Assembly: GCA_903890485.1 (NCBI GenBank)
Contig: CAITBM010000107.1
Span: 44,339 to 108,338 of the forward strand
Direction of reading: 5' to 3'
Source of the DNA: an uncultured Opitutaceae bacterium
Lineage (GTDB): Bacteria > Verrucomicrobiota > Verrucomicrobiia > Opitutales > Opitutaceae
Length of the DNA: 64,000 nucleotides
The notes beneath the pieces were generated by a model that had not been told where the DNA came from, made no database searches, and saw only the letters and a list, made by a program, of their open reading frames with translations. Positions 17,333 through 27,420 of this stretch are shown piece by piece (the stretch's first letter is position 1; each line of letters opens with the position of its first letter). The position numbers and the translations under genes were made by a program.

Positions 17333-17787
17333 GGGCCCGGTGCCGGGGGTTCCCCGGGATCCTGGAAATACGAGGGATTAAGGATCTCCATGAGCGACTC
17401 CGGCCGCTTTACGGCGGCAAACCCGTGCCTGCGGTAGAGCTCGTGCGCGTCCCGGGTGGCCAGCAGGAACCGCCTGAGTCCCTGGAGGTCGGGATGGGCC
17501 CTGATGATCCGCATCATCCACGACGCAAGGCCCCTTCCCCGGTGCTCCTCGAGGACGTAGACGTCGCAGAGGTAGGCGAAGGTCGTGCGGTCGGTGACGA
17601 CGCGCGAAAAGCCCACCTGCTCTCCCTTCAGGAACACGCCCACGCAGAGCGAATTCTGGATGCTGGTGGCGACCTTTTCCAGGGGGATGCCCTTGGCCCA
17701 GTAGGAGCGCGACAGGTACGCATGGATCCTCCCCAGCTGCTGGTCCTCCCGCTCGGCGCTCGCCGTGTACTCGCCTTTGGCTTCCAT
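17329..17787 (-). CDS. GNAT-family N-acetyltransferase
   Basis: A 152-residue acetyltransferase. The acetyl-CoA binding motif A region reads DVYVLEEHRGRGLASWMM, and the final strand ends with HELYRRHGFAAV, both standard for GNAT proteins. The central FLKGEQVGFSRVVTD is the beta-hairpin before motif A. The acceptor cannot be predicted. It starts 3 bp after the 2OG-oxygenase stop and overlaps the next gene by four bases, so it belongs to the POT-oxygenase operon, which makes a peptide or amino acid acceptor attractive. Confidence 0.87.
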   Translation of the reverse strand: MEAKGEYTASAEREDQQLGRIHAYLSRSYWAKGIPLEKVATSIQNSLCVGVFLKGEQVGFSRVVTDRTTFAYLCDVYVLEEHRGRGLASWMMRIIRAHPDLQGLRRFLLATRDAHELYRRHGFAAVKRPESLMEILNPSYFQDPGEPPAPGP

Positions 17788-17790
17788 GCC

Positions 17791-18401
17791 CTAGCTCCAG
17801 TTGTAGTTGAAGCTGACGCTGATCCTCTCGGCGTCCACCCGGTTCTGCGAGACCTCGTGCCTGAGCCAGCTCTCGAAGAGGACCAGGTTCCCCGCCTTGG
17901 CGGGATAGGTCACGTGGGAGCGGTTCGCGCTCTTGGCCGTGGGCAGGCGCGGGGGCGCGGCCATGAAGCGGTCCAGGCGCGGGTCCTCAAACTTGATCCC
18001 GGGGCATCCCTTGGGTGTCACCACGTAGTAGGTGCCGCTCACAAACGACAGGGGGTGGAGGTGGAGCGAGTGGGCCGCGGACGCGGGCATGATGTTCACC
18101 CAGAAGTCCGTCATCCGGATCGTGCGGCCGCGCAAGTCGAGCTCCAGGGCCCGCGCGAACCGGTGAACGTGTCCGGTGATCCGCTTCTCCAGTAGGGCGA
18201 AGGTGCTCGAGAAGCGGTGCAATTCGTTCATCGAGGCATAGCTCGTGTAGCCCCCGGGGTAGTTCTTCAGGGACCATTTCCGGCCTGCCTCGTCAAAGTC
18301 GCGCAGCGCGCGGCATTCCGCGGCGAGCTCCGCGTTGAACCGCCCGAGGCCCGAGCGCACGAGCGGCTCGCTGTAGATCAGGGTGGGGAAGGTCGCGCGG
18401 A

Positions 18402-18405
<4 letters not shown>
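17791..18405 (-). CDS. Putative 2OG-Fe(II) oxygenase (TIGR02466-like)
   Basis: A 204-residue protein of the double-stranded beta-helix dioxygenase type. Candidate iron ligands are His115 or His117 in HSLHLHPLSFVSGTYYV and His183 in WLRHEV, and Arg194 in ERISVSFN is placed to bind 2-oxoglutarate. The SGTYYV, P-x-x-x-I-x-F-x-DPR and SFNYNW elements match the uncharacterised TIGR02466 group. The ATG was chosen because it overlaps the stop of the POT transporter gene (ATGA); the longer upstream frame lies antisense to nothing useful. The substrate is unknown; coupling to a peptide transporter and a GNAT suggests peptide or amino acid hydroxylation. Confidence 0.78.
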
Positions 18406-19946
<1,541 letters not shown>

Positions 19947-19992
19947 CGGGAGGGATCGTGGGGGCCGTGGCGGGCGGCGCAAATCCGAAAAC

Positions 19993-21801
19993 TCAGCGCC
20001 CGAGGGCGGCGCGGGCCGCATGGGAGAGTCCGGGCCTGCCGAGGGAGTCGGCCGCATCGAGGAGCTGCCGCAGGAAGGCCCTGCGCTCGGCGGGCGCCAG
20101 CTCGGGGCTGGCCCAGCGCACCGCGAGCAGGTAGCTCCGCAGCGCGTCGTCGGGCCTTCCGAGCTTGAGCAGGACGAGCGCCCGGTCGTAAGCAGCCTGG
20201 TAGAAATGGTCGTTAAGCCTGAGCGCGTCCTCGAAATGGTCGTTCGCCTCGCGGAACTGCCCCGACCTGGCGAAGCTGAGCGCCATCTGCTCCTGGGCGA
20301 TCGCAAGCGTGCTGGCCGGGCCGTAGTAGGCGCTCACCCGCCGCTTCTCGGCGAAGAGGGCCAGGGCGCGCTGCATGCCTGGGCTCGACGGGTTCCGGTC
20401 GAGGCGCCGCTTCGCCTCCTCCTCCGCCTGCTTCTCGTCGCCGCGCATGAACTCGAGGATCAGGAGCCGTCCGGTGAAGTCGTCCAGGAGCGCCGCGTTG
20501 GTGAGGTGGGCGGCCACGTAGGCGTGCTGCGCGCGATCGTCCGTCCAGATCCGGAGCTGGCGCACGCTCAAGGCTCCTAGGGCGGTGATGACCGCGAGGG
20601 AGGCGGCCGCGGCGAGGGGGCGCGCGGTCCTTCCCCTTAGCCGGGAGAGGAGGTAGGCCAGGACAGCGGCGCAAAGGGCCGACAGCAGGCAGCTGTAGCG
20701 GTCGCTCGGCATGTGGGGCCGCTCGGTGAGGCCGAAGAAGGGCGCGGCGCACGCCAGGTACCCAAGCCACAGGGCCGCAGGCGCGGGCCACCGGCGAAAC
20801 GTGAGGATCGCAAGGACGGTGGCGCCCCCGACGGCCGCGATCGAAATCAGGAAGGCGGGTCCAAGGGGGTCAAAGTCGACGAGGACGTCGTAGAGGGGCG
20901 ACAGGCCGAGGGGCCACCAGGGCTTCCAGAGGTAGTAGGCGGCGATGTACGAGGACTGCGCCGCGCGGCTCAGGAGCGAGGCGTCGCCCATCCGGGGAAC
21001 CGCCCCAAAGGTTCCCTCGCCCTGGAAGCGCGCTACGAGGGTGACGGCCAGGACCAGGACAAGGGGCAGGAAGAAGGCGGCCTTCTCGGCCATGAGTCGG
21101 GAGAATCGCGCCCCCGGGACCTGCCGGCTCCGCACCCAGTCCATCCCCACTAGGAGGACGGGAATCCCGAGGCCTATGGGGTAGGTGAGCAGGCTCGCGC
21201 CGTAGGCGAGCGCCGAGAGGCCGATCAGGACGCCCCGGCGGGTGCCCTGGGCCTCGTAGGTGCCCAGGTACACGAGGACCGAGAGCAGGATAAGCGCCGT
21301 CGCCTGGCCGTACAGGTTGCCCGAGATCCATGCCGTGGTCTCGACCCGGAGCGGGTTGAGCGCCCACCAGGCGCTGGCGAGGAAGGCGGCGAACACCTCC
21401 CAGGAGTCCAGGCCGCTAGAGCGGGGTATCCCGCCGAACACGCGCAGGGCCCTCAGGATCACCGCAAGGAGGAGCCCGATCTCGGCAAAAATGAGGATGA
21501 GCGAGACGGCGTGGTAGGGCCGCGGGTCCAGCCCGGCAAATGCGTACGTCGCCGAGAAATTGAGCCACCCGAGGGGCATGTACCTGCGCGAGTACGCCCA
21601 GTCCGAGAACATCCACGCCAGGCGCTCCCGTCCAAGCGAGCCCATGTGGGGATTCATGGCCACGTTGATGTCGTCGTCCCGCAGGTAGAGGAACCCGAAG
21701 TCGAGGACCGAGGCAAAGAGGGTGGCGGCCACCAGGACAAGCAGGAGGCCGAGGAGCCAGGAGAGGCGCCGGGAGCTGGGGGTGGGGTCGGGACCGGTCA
21801 T
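19993..21801 (-). CDS. Multi-pass membrane protein with C-terminal TPR region
   Basis: A 602-residue protein with roughly ten to twelve hydrophobic segments followed by a soluble C-terminal region of about 170 residues with tetratricopeptide-like helices (SFARSGQFREANDHFEDAL and AYDRALVLLKLGRPDDAL). An N-terminal periplasmic loop with DDDINVAMNPHMG after the first helix recalls the acidic motif of GT-C glycosyltransferases such as PMT or Tmtc proteins, which have the same TM-plus-TPR design. A mannosyl- or other glycosyltransferase role is therefore possible but unproven. Its start codon overlaps the stop of the DHA2 transporter gene (ATGA). Confidence 0.72.
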   Translation of the reverse strand: MTGPDPTPSSRRLSWLLGLLLVLVAATLFASVLDFGFLYLRDDDINVAMNPHMGSLGRERLAWMFSDWAYSRRYMPLGWLNFSATYAFAGLDPRPYHAVSLILIFAEIGLLLAVILRALRVFGGIPRSSGLDSWEVFAAFLASAWWALNPLRVETTAWISGNLYGQATALILLSVLVYLGTYEAQGTRRGVLIGLSALAYGASLLTYPIGLGIPVLLVGMDWVRSRQVPGARFSRLMAEKAAFFLPLVLVLAVTLVARFQGEGTFGAVPRMGDASLLSRAAQSSYIAAYYLWKPWWPLGLSPLYDVLVDFDPLGPAFLISIAAVGGATVLAILTFRRWPAPAALWLGYLACAAPFFGLTERPHMPSDRYSCLLSALCAAVLAYLLSRLRGRTARPLAAAASLAVITALGALSVRQLRIWTDDRAQHAYVAAHLTNAALLDDFTGRLLILEFMRGDEKQAEEEAKRRLDRNPSSPGMQRALALFAEKRRVSAYYGPASTLAIAQEQMALSFARSGQFREANDHFEDALRLNDHFYQAAYDRALVLLKLGRPDDALRSYLLAVRWASPELAPAERRAFLRQLLDAADSLGRPGLSHAARAALGR

Positions 21802-23219
21802 GGCTTCGATGCGCCAGCCCCCGCCATGGTGGACCCATCCGCGGGATGCAGGCGAAAGAACAGGAGCGAGGTGGCGATCGTCATCAGCCCGACGGTCAGA
21901 AAGGTCCAATGGATTCCGGCGATCATGCCCGTGGGGCCGGGCCGGTGCTCGCCCCCCAGGTAGAGCGCCGCCAGGAGGGACGCGACGGCGACCCCGAAGC
22001 TCATCGACATCTGCTGGACCGTGCTGGCGATGCTGCTCCCGGGGCTTGCCTCGGAATCGGAGAGGTCGGCGAAGACCAAGGTGTTGATCGCGGTGTACTG
22101 CATCGAGGAGACGAACCCGAGCACGAAGGCCATGGCCACGATCTGCACGAGGGAGGTGGCGACCCCGACCGTCATGAACAGAATGATCAACACTCCGAGC
22201 GAGGCCGTGTTGACGATCAGGACCTGGCGGTAGCCGAAGCGCTCGAGGAGCCGGGGCATCAGCACCTTCATGGTCATTGCGGCCAGGGGCTGGGGCACGA
22301 TCAGGAGTCCCGACTGGACCGGCGTGAAGCCCAGGCCGATCTGGTAGAGCAGAGGCAGGAGGAAGGGCATCCCGCCGATGCCCAGCCTGGTCGCCAGGCT
22401 CCCGAGGATCGCGATCCGGAACGTGCGCACCCGGAAAAGCCAGACCTTGAGGAGCGGGAACTCCGTCCCGGCGGAGTGGCGCGCGTACGCCAGGAGGAGC
22501 GCCGCGGAGAGCGTGAGGAGAAAGACGATGCTCTTCGTGTCCAGCGAGTGCTCGCCGAAGATCTCGAGCACGTAGGACAGGAGCGCGATCCCCGAGCCGA
22601 AGAGGACAAGGCCGACCAAGTCGAGCGGGGGGGTCTCCTCGGACCTGTAGTCCGGCATGAACCGGTACACCAGGTACATTCCCAGCAGGCCCATCGGGAG
22701 GTTGACGAAGAAGATCATGCGCCAGTGCAGGTAGCCGACGATCAGGCCGCCGGCCAGCGGGCCGATCAGGGGCCCGATCAGCCCGGGGATGGCGACGAAA
22801 CTCATCGCGCGGACCAGTTCGGAGCGCGGGAAGGTCCTCACCATCGTGATTCGCCCGACCGGCATCATCATGGCGCCGCCGCACCCCTGGAGGATCCTGG
22901 CCGCCACCAGCATCGGCATGTTCACCGAGAGCCCGCACAGGAGCGAGCCCACCGAGAAGACGCCGATCGCCCAGAAGAACACCCTGCAGGTCCCATAGCG
23001 GTCGGCGATCCAGCCGCTGACCGGGATGAACACGGCAAGGCTGAGGGTGTAGCTGGTGAGGGCCGCCTTCATGCTGAGGGGCGCGATCCCCAGGGCGTCG
23101 GCGATCGTGGGGACCGCCGTGTTCAGGATCGTCGTGTCAAGCGACTCCATGAAAAAGGCCACGGCCACAAGCCAGGGGAGAAGCCGTTTCACGGATTCGG
23201 GACGCAGGGAGGCGGTCAT
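21798..23219 (-). CDS. DHA2-family MFS drug/solute exporter
   Basis: A 473-residue transporter with about 14 hydrophobic segments. The helix-1 motif FFMESLDTTILNTAVPTIA and the motif-A region GWIADRYGTCRVFF, together with GAMMMPVGRITMVR in helix 4-5, identify the EmrB/QacA DHA2 group of proton-driven exporters. The start at ATG 23219 fits; the upstream extension has no homology. No membrane-fusion partner (EmrA) is nearby. It is first in a two-gene operon with the TPR membrane protein and has a 306-bp divergent upstream region. Confidence 0.9.
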   Translation of the reverse strand: MTASLRPESVKRLLPWLVAVAFFMESLDTTILNTAVPTIADALGIAPLSMKAALTSYTLSLAVFIPVSGWIADRYGTCRVFFWAIGVFSVGSLLCGLSVNMPMLVAARILQGCGGAMMMPVGRITMVRTFPRSELVRAMSFVAIPGLIGPLIGPLAGGLIVGYLHWRMIFFVNLPMGLLGMYLVYRFMPDYRSEETPPLDLVGLVLFGSGIALLSYVLEIFGEHSLDTKSIVFLLTLSAALLLAYARHSAGTEFPLLKVWLFRVRTFRIAILGSLATRLGIGGMPFLLPLLYQIGLGFTPVQSGLLIVPQPLAAMTMKVLMPRLLERFGYRQVLIVNTASLGVLIILFMTVGVATSLVQIVAMAFVLGFVSSMQYTAINTLVFADLSDSEASPGSSIASTVQQMSMSFGVAVASLLAALYLGGEHRPGPTGMIAGIHWTFLTVGLMTIATSLLFFRLHPADGSTMAGAGASKP

Positions 23220-23525
23220 TCGCGGTGGGCCCAGATGAACGCCGGAGGCCCCCCAACGCAACCCGGGCCCTTGGGGATTGTGCCCTGGCACAGGCCGTGC
23301 TCCCCCGGGGGCTCGTAAGATGGAGCGCCGCAGTCGATACCGTCAGACGATGGGCCCGCCGGGACTTGCGCCGGGGGTCCCCCGCGCCCTGGGGAACCCC
23401 TCGGGCGCCCGGCCGGTCTGTACGGGGCGAGGGGGACCTCTTGAAAAGCGCTTGCGTCGGCACCCCGGGGTAGAGGACACTCCGGGGCGTCTGTCACCGG
23501 ACGCGAACCGTGCACCTCTGACTAC
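23220..23525. other. 306-bp divergent intergenic region
   Basis: The spacer lies between the DHA2 exporter gene and the unknown 566-residue gene, transcribed away from each other. It is very GC-rich, with several short runs of G and C, and contains no tRNA, riboswitch or coding signal that I recognise. Both promoters should lie here. Confidence 0.4.
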
Positions 23526-25226
23526 ATGGACGACGACGCATCCAAGGCAAAACCGACGGCGGATTTCAACAAAATCGACCTAAGCCAACTGCAAGGCTTT
23601 AGCTTTGGCACCCAATGGGCCAAGGACAAGGACTCGCCGTCCCAGGGTCGGGACCATTCCGAGCGCCCCCACCGCGAGGACCGCATGGGCGGCCCAGGCG
23701 GCCCCGACCGCCGCGACCGCCGCGCCTTCCGCAAGCCCGCCGGCGACTCCGCTCCGGGCGGCCCGCCCCGCGACGCCTACCAGGGCGACCGCGCACCCCG
23801 CAGGGACCCGGGCGAGTACGCCGGAGCGCGACGCAGCGGCCCCGGCGGCGGCGAACGCCAGGAGCGCCAGGACCGCGGGCCCTACGACAGCCCGTATTTC
23901 AGCGCGGCCTTTTTCCCGGAGGACACGAGCTTCAACGCCCTGGTCAAGACCATCCGCTCCTCGGCCCGCACGATCGAGCTCTTCGAGATCGCGCGCACCG
24001 TGCTCGGCAAGCCCGACCGCTTCGTGGTCGTCGTCTCCCGCAAGCCCCAGGCCTCGGCAGCCCCCGACGCGCCCGCCCAGCCCATCTACATCTCCGTGCC
24101 CGACGGGATCCCCTTTGAGTCCGAGGATGCCGTCGTGGCGCACGTGATGGCGACCCACCTGGACACCTTCTTTGAGAAGGCCGAGGTCGAGGTCGACCCC
24201 CCGAAGGGCAACTACCTGGTCATCAACCGCTGCGGCGTGACGGGAGAACTCCTCGGGCCCCCGAACTACCACCGCTACAACCAGCTCGTCCAGCAGCACT
24301 TCGCCGCCAAGGTGAGCCGCATGTCCTTTGAGGCCTACAGGGCCCGGATCGAGACCGTGCGCGACCCCGAGGTCGTGAACCAGTGGCTGGAGAAGATGAA
24401 GAAGGTCACCCGCTTCACGCTGAAGGCCCCCGTGGTCGAAGGCCAGGCGGCGGTCACCTTTGACAGCCCCGAGGACGCCCGGGCCTACCTCCTGTCTAAC
24501 GCCAAGGACAGGATCGTGAAGGCGGTCGACCACGCGAGGTTCCACGGCAAGGCGCTCGAGACCATGCCCCGCGGCGAGATCCTGATGGCCATCGAGGGCG
24601 CCTATGAGCGCCAGTTGCGCTTCCCGCTCGATACCGCCAACCAGCTCCGGGGCCGGCTTCGCCGCGAGCACTTCACCATTTTCAAGAAGGGCTCCAAGGG
24701 CGTCTCCTACGTCTGTGCGGTGAAGCGCAAGTTCCGGGTCCCGGGACAGGTGTTCGGGGAGTCGATCGGCAGGCTGATCGCCTTCATCGAGGAGCATCCC
24801 CTGGTCAAGGCCGGAGAACTCGGGGTCAAGATGCTCGGGATCGCGCTGCCGCCGGAGGGCACCTCCTACACCGTCGAGCAGCGCGAGAAGCTGATGCGCA
24901 CCCAGGGCGACCTGATGTGGCTGGTCCGCGAGGGCTACGTGACGGAGTTCATCGACGGGGGACTCTATGCGCCCCCGGCAATGGTCGAGGCCCGCAAGAA
25001 GGAGGTCGAGTCCGAGGATGTGGACCCCGAGAATTTCCCGGAGGCGCCCCGTGTGACCCCGGCCCAGGAACCCGCAGCTGCGCACCCCGTGGCCGAGGAA
25101 CCCTCGGTCGAGGAGCCGGCCCCAGCGCCTGCCCCGGAGGCAGCTCCGCTTCCGGTCGAGGCCGCTGCCCCGGTTTCGCCCGAGCCTCCCGCCGCGGAGA
25201 GCGCGCCGGAAGCCCCCGTCTCCTAG
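23526..25226 (+). CDS. Unrecognised 566-residue protein with disordered N- and C-terminal regions
   Basis: I do not recognise this family. Residues 1-125 begin with a short conserved-looking stretch (IDLSQLQGFSFGTQW) and continue as a Gly/Arg/Asp/Pro-rich, RGG-like tract of low complexity. Residues about 126-490 form a folded-looking core with SPYFSAAFFPEDTSFNALVK, a beta segment FVVVVSRKP, FESEDAVVAHVMATHLDTFF, a GPPNYHRYNQLVQQHF motif and YVCAVKRKFRVPGQVF. The last 75 residues are Ala/Pro/Glu-rich. There is no signal peptide or membrane span, so it is cytosolic. RGG-like tails often accompany RNA binding, which would be a guess. It shares a CTAG stop overlap with tsaE on the other strand. 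Confidence 0.85.
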   Translation: MDDDASKAKPTADFNKIDLSQLQGFSFGTQWAKDKDSPSQGRDHSERPHREDRMGGPGGPDRRDRRAFRKPAGDSAPGGPPRDAYQGDRAPRRDPGEYAGARRSGPGGGERQERQDRGPYDSPYFSAAFFPEDTSFNALVKTIRSSARTIELFEIARTVLGKPDRFVVVVSRKPQASAAPDAPAQPIYISVPDGIPFESEDAVVAHVMATHLDTFFEKAEVEVDPPKGNYLVINRCGVTGELLGPPNYHRYNQLVQQHFAAKVSRMSFEAYRARIETVRDPEVVNQWLEKMKKVTRFTLKAPVVEGQAAVTFDSPEDARAYLLSNAKDRIVKAVDHARFHGKALETMPRGEILMAIEGAYERQLRFPLDTANQLRGRLRREHFTIFKKGSKGVSYVCAVKRKFRVPGQVFGESIGRLIAFIEEHPLVKAGELGVKMLGIALPPEGTSYTVEQREKLMRTQGDLMWLVREGYVTEFIDGGLYAPPAMVEARKKEVESEDVDPENFPEAPRVTPAQEPAAAHPVAEEPSVEEPAPAPAPEAAPLPVEAAAPVSPEPPAAESAPEAPVS

Positions 25227-25657
25227 CGGAGGCGGACGTGGTGGCGCCCGTCGGCTCCCACCTCGAGGTCGAGGTGCCAGGCGTCGGGGGGGATCCAGGT
25301 TGGGATCTTTTCCGGCCACTCGATGGCCAGGCACCACGGCGAGACGAGAAACTCCTCAAGCAGCAGGTCCTCGGCCTGGGCCACGCCGGCGAGCCGGTAG
25401 GCGTCCAGGTGGACCAGCATGCGCAGGGTCCCCGGATGCACGTTGTAGATCGTGAACGTCGGGCTCGTCACCGGGCTGGTGATCCCGAAGCCGGTGGCCA
25501 TGCCCTGGACCCACGTGGTCTTCCCCGAGCCCAGGTCGCCGTGGAGGGCGACCGTGGCGTCGGCTGGCAGGCCCGCCGCCCACTCGGCGGCGATCGAGCG
25601 GGTTTCCTCGGCCGAGCGGGTTTCGATCCCGGCCTTGAGCCTAGCGCAGATGCTCAT
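25223..25657 (-). CDS. tsaE: tRNA N6-threonylcarbamoyladenosine biosynthesis ATPase TsaE
   Basis: A 144-residue P-loop protein of normal TsaE length. Walker A is GDLGSGKTTWVQG, the switch-like segment is SPTFTIYNVHPG, and LVHLDAYRLAG plus AIEWPEKIP complete the family pattern. TsaE works with TsaB and TsaD to attach threonylcarbamoyl to A37 of ANN-decoding tRNAs; ATP hydrolysis resets the complex. Its start lies 17 bases inside the end of thiL. It is the last gene of the pyrRBC-CPBP-thiL-tsaE chain and is convergent with the 566-residue gene. Confidence 0.95.
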   Translation of the reverse strand: MSICARLKAGIETRSAEETRSIAAEWAAGLPADATVALHGDLGSGKTTWVQGMATGFGITSPVTSPTFTIYNVHPGTLRMLVHLDAYRLAGVAQAEDLLLEEFLVSPWCLAIEWPEKIPTWIPPDAWHLDLEVGADGRHHVRLR

Positions 25658-26576
25658 AGCCCCGGTACTCCTTCAGGTTGAGCAAGCCGGCGGGCAGGTC
25701 CCCCCGGCGGACAAACCGGCCGACGCAGGTGAGGGGGATCCGAGGGAAGGCCCGCTTCCAGGCGCGCTCCAGGGAGTCCTTTTCGCGGCCGCCGCGGAAC
25801 GCGAGAACGAGCTCATAGTCCTCGCCATCCGAGAGCGCCTCACGGGTCGACGCTCCCGCGCGGCACGGCAGCATTTTCGCAAAAAGGGCCGCCTCGCACC
25901 CCTTGGGGGTGAGCTCGGCAAGGTCCTTAGCCAAGCCGTCGCTTAGGTCCATCATCGCCCGCACCCCCGCCTGGCGGGCGAGCCACGCCCCCTCGGCAAG
26001 CCGCGGGGCGAACCGGTGATGGTGGCCGCTCTGGAGGCTCCGGCCGAGGAGGCCGGTCACGTAGATCCAGTCCCCGGGCCGCGCCCCCTTCCGGGTCATG
26101 ACCCGCCCCGGGGCCTCGCCGGCGAGGGCCAGGGTGGCCACGAAGGAGCCGGGAAGCCGCGCCACGTCGCCCCCGACAACGGGAACGCGGTACCTCAGGC
26201 TTTCGCGGGCCAACCCCCGGTAGAATTCGGCAAGCCACCGCAGGGACACGCGGCTGTCGAGGGCGAGCGCCACGACGGCCGCCCGGGGCCGTCCCCCCAT
26301 GGCGGCGATGTCGCTTAGGTTCCGCTTGAAGAGCTTCCCGCCGACCTGCCCGGCCGAGACTCTCCGGTCGAAATGGATCCCGGCGATCACGGGGTCGACC
26401 GTCAGGAGTTCCCGGCCCCGCGCCGGGGCCAGCACGGCGCAGTCGTCCCCGATCCCCTTGGGGGAAACCGGGGAGGCTTCTCCGAGCCACCGGCGGATGC
26501 GCGCGATCAGGGCGCCCTCGCCGAGCGATCCCACGGATCCCTGCCGGGTCCTGGAAAAGAGGGGTTCGGTGCTCAT
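25641..26576 (-). CDS. thiL: Thiamine-monophosphate kinase ThiL
   Basis: A 311-residue kinase that phosphorylates thiamine monophosphate to the diphosphate cofactor. The ATP/Mg-binding glycine-aspartate segments are KGIGDDCAVLAP near the N-terminus and VVGGDVAR in the middle, with MMDLSDGLAKDL and SDGEDYELVL further on, all in ThiL order. The FKRNLSDIAAMGGRP phrase is highly typical. Start at the ATG that overlaps the stop of the CPBP gene (ATGA). The upstream open frame reaching 27281 is antisense-type coding noise. No other thiamine gene is present in the window. Confidence 0.95.
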   Translation of the reverse strand: MSTEPLFSRTRQGSVGSLGEGALIARIRRWLGEASPVSPKGIGDDCAVLAPARGRELLTVDPVIAGIHFDRRVSAGQVGGKLFKRNLSDIAAMGGRPRAAVVALALDSRVSLRWLAEFYRGLARESLRYRVPVVGGDVARLPGSFVATLALAGEAPGRVMTRKGARPGDWIYVTGLLGRSLQSGHHHRFAPRLAEGAWLARQAGVRAMMDLSDGLAKDLAELTPKGCEAALFAKMLPCRAGASTREALSDGEDYELVLAFRGGREKDSLERAWKRAFPRIPLTCVGRFVRRGDLPAGLLNLKEYRGYEHLR

Positions 26577-27406
26577 GAGCCGACGCCGGCCACCACCAGG
26601 ATGAACGTGTTCAGGTTGAAGAGCGCGTGGGCCACCATCGTTGTCCCGATCCGGCCGGTCCGCTCGTAGGCCAGGCAGAAGATGACGGCCAGGACAAAGA
26701 GGGGAGCCAGGCTCGGCAGCCCGGCCAGGTTGTCCGACCACGACACGTGCAGGGCGCCGAACAGGGCCGAGGTGAGGACGATCGTCATCCAGCGCGGGAC
26801 GCGGGTCCTGAAATAGCGGAAGAGTCCCGCCCGGAAGATGGTCTCCTCGGTGATCGGGACCAGGATCGTGGCCACGGCGACCAGCGATCCCTTGAGCGCC
26901 CACGAGTGGCTGTTCTGCAGGATGTCCACCATGTCCTGCTTCTCGTCGGGAAGTCCGAGGCTCTTCAGGAGGAAGTCCCAGACGCTGCTCGCCGCGAAGA
27001 CCGCGGGCAGGGCGACGAGGAAGGTGACCAGGCCGCTCAGGAGGACGGGGTAGGGGCCCCTGGCCGCGCTGCCCCCGCGCGCCTTGGCGCCGTAGACCAG
27101 GAAGAAGACGCCGAGGCCCAGGAGGATGCCGCCGTGCATCACGGCGCCGCCGGCCACCATGGCCGCGTCGTTGCCCAAATGCAGCGGCCGGAGCGCGAAA
27201 CCCCCGACGGAGCCCGCGACCGCGGCCCCGAGGAAGGCGAAGGCGATGAAACACCCGAAGTCGATAGGCGGAAGCCTCCACTCGGAGAGGCGCAGGTAGC
27301 GCGAGTCGCGCCCCTTCCGGGAAAGGGCGAACCTCCAGAGGAGCCAGAGCCCGGCAAGGATCATGGCCCCCTCCGCGCCAAGGGCGGCGACGGAAATTGG
27401 CGTCAT
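26573..27406 (-). CDS. CPBP-family intramembrane metalloprotease
   Basis: A 277-residue membrane protein with about seven hydrophobic segments. The CPBP/ABI (Rce1-like) motifs are intact: EExxxR at Glu187-Glu188 to Arg192 (ITEETIFRAG), FxxxH in FGALHVSW and HxxxN in HALFNLN. These membrane proteases cleave within or near membrane-associated proteins; bacterial members include bacteriocin self-immunity proteins. The start at ATG 27406 leaves a 14-bp gap to the pyrC stop. Embedding between pyrC and thiL looks like simple operon packing, with no obvious functional link. Confidence 0.9.
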   Translation of the reverse strand: MTPISVAALGAEGAMILAGLWLLWRFALSRKGRDSRYLRLSEWRLPPIDFGCFIAFAFLGAAVAGSVGGFALRPLHLGNDAAMVAGGAVMHGGILLGLGVFFLVYGAKARGGSAARGPYPVLLSGLVTFLVALPAVFAASSVWDFLLKSLGLPDEKQDMVDILQNSHSWALKGSLVAVATILVPITEETIFRAGLFRYFRTRVPRWMTIVLTSALFGALHVSWSDNLAGLPSLAPLFVLAVIFCLAYERTGRIGTTMVAHALFNLNTFILVVAGVGS

Positions 27407-27420
27407 TGCGTCGCCCTGGC

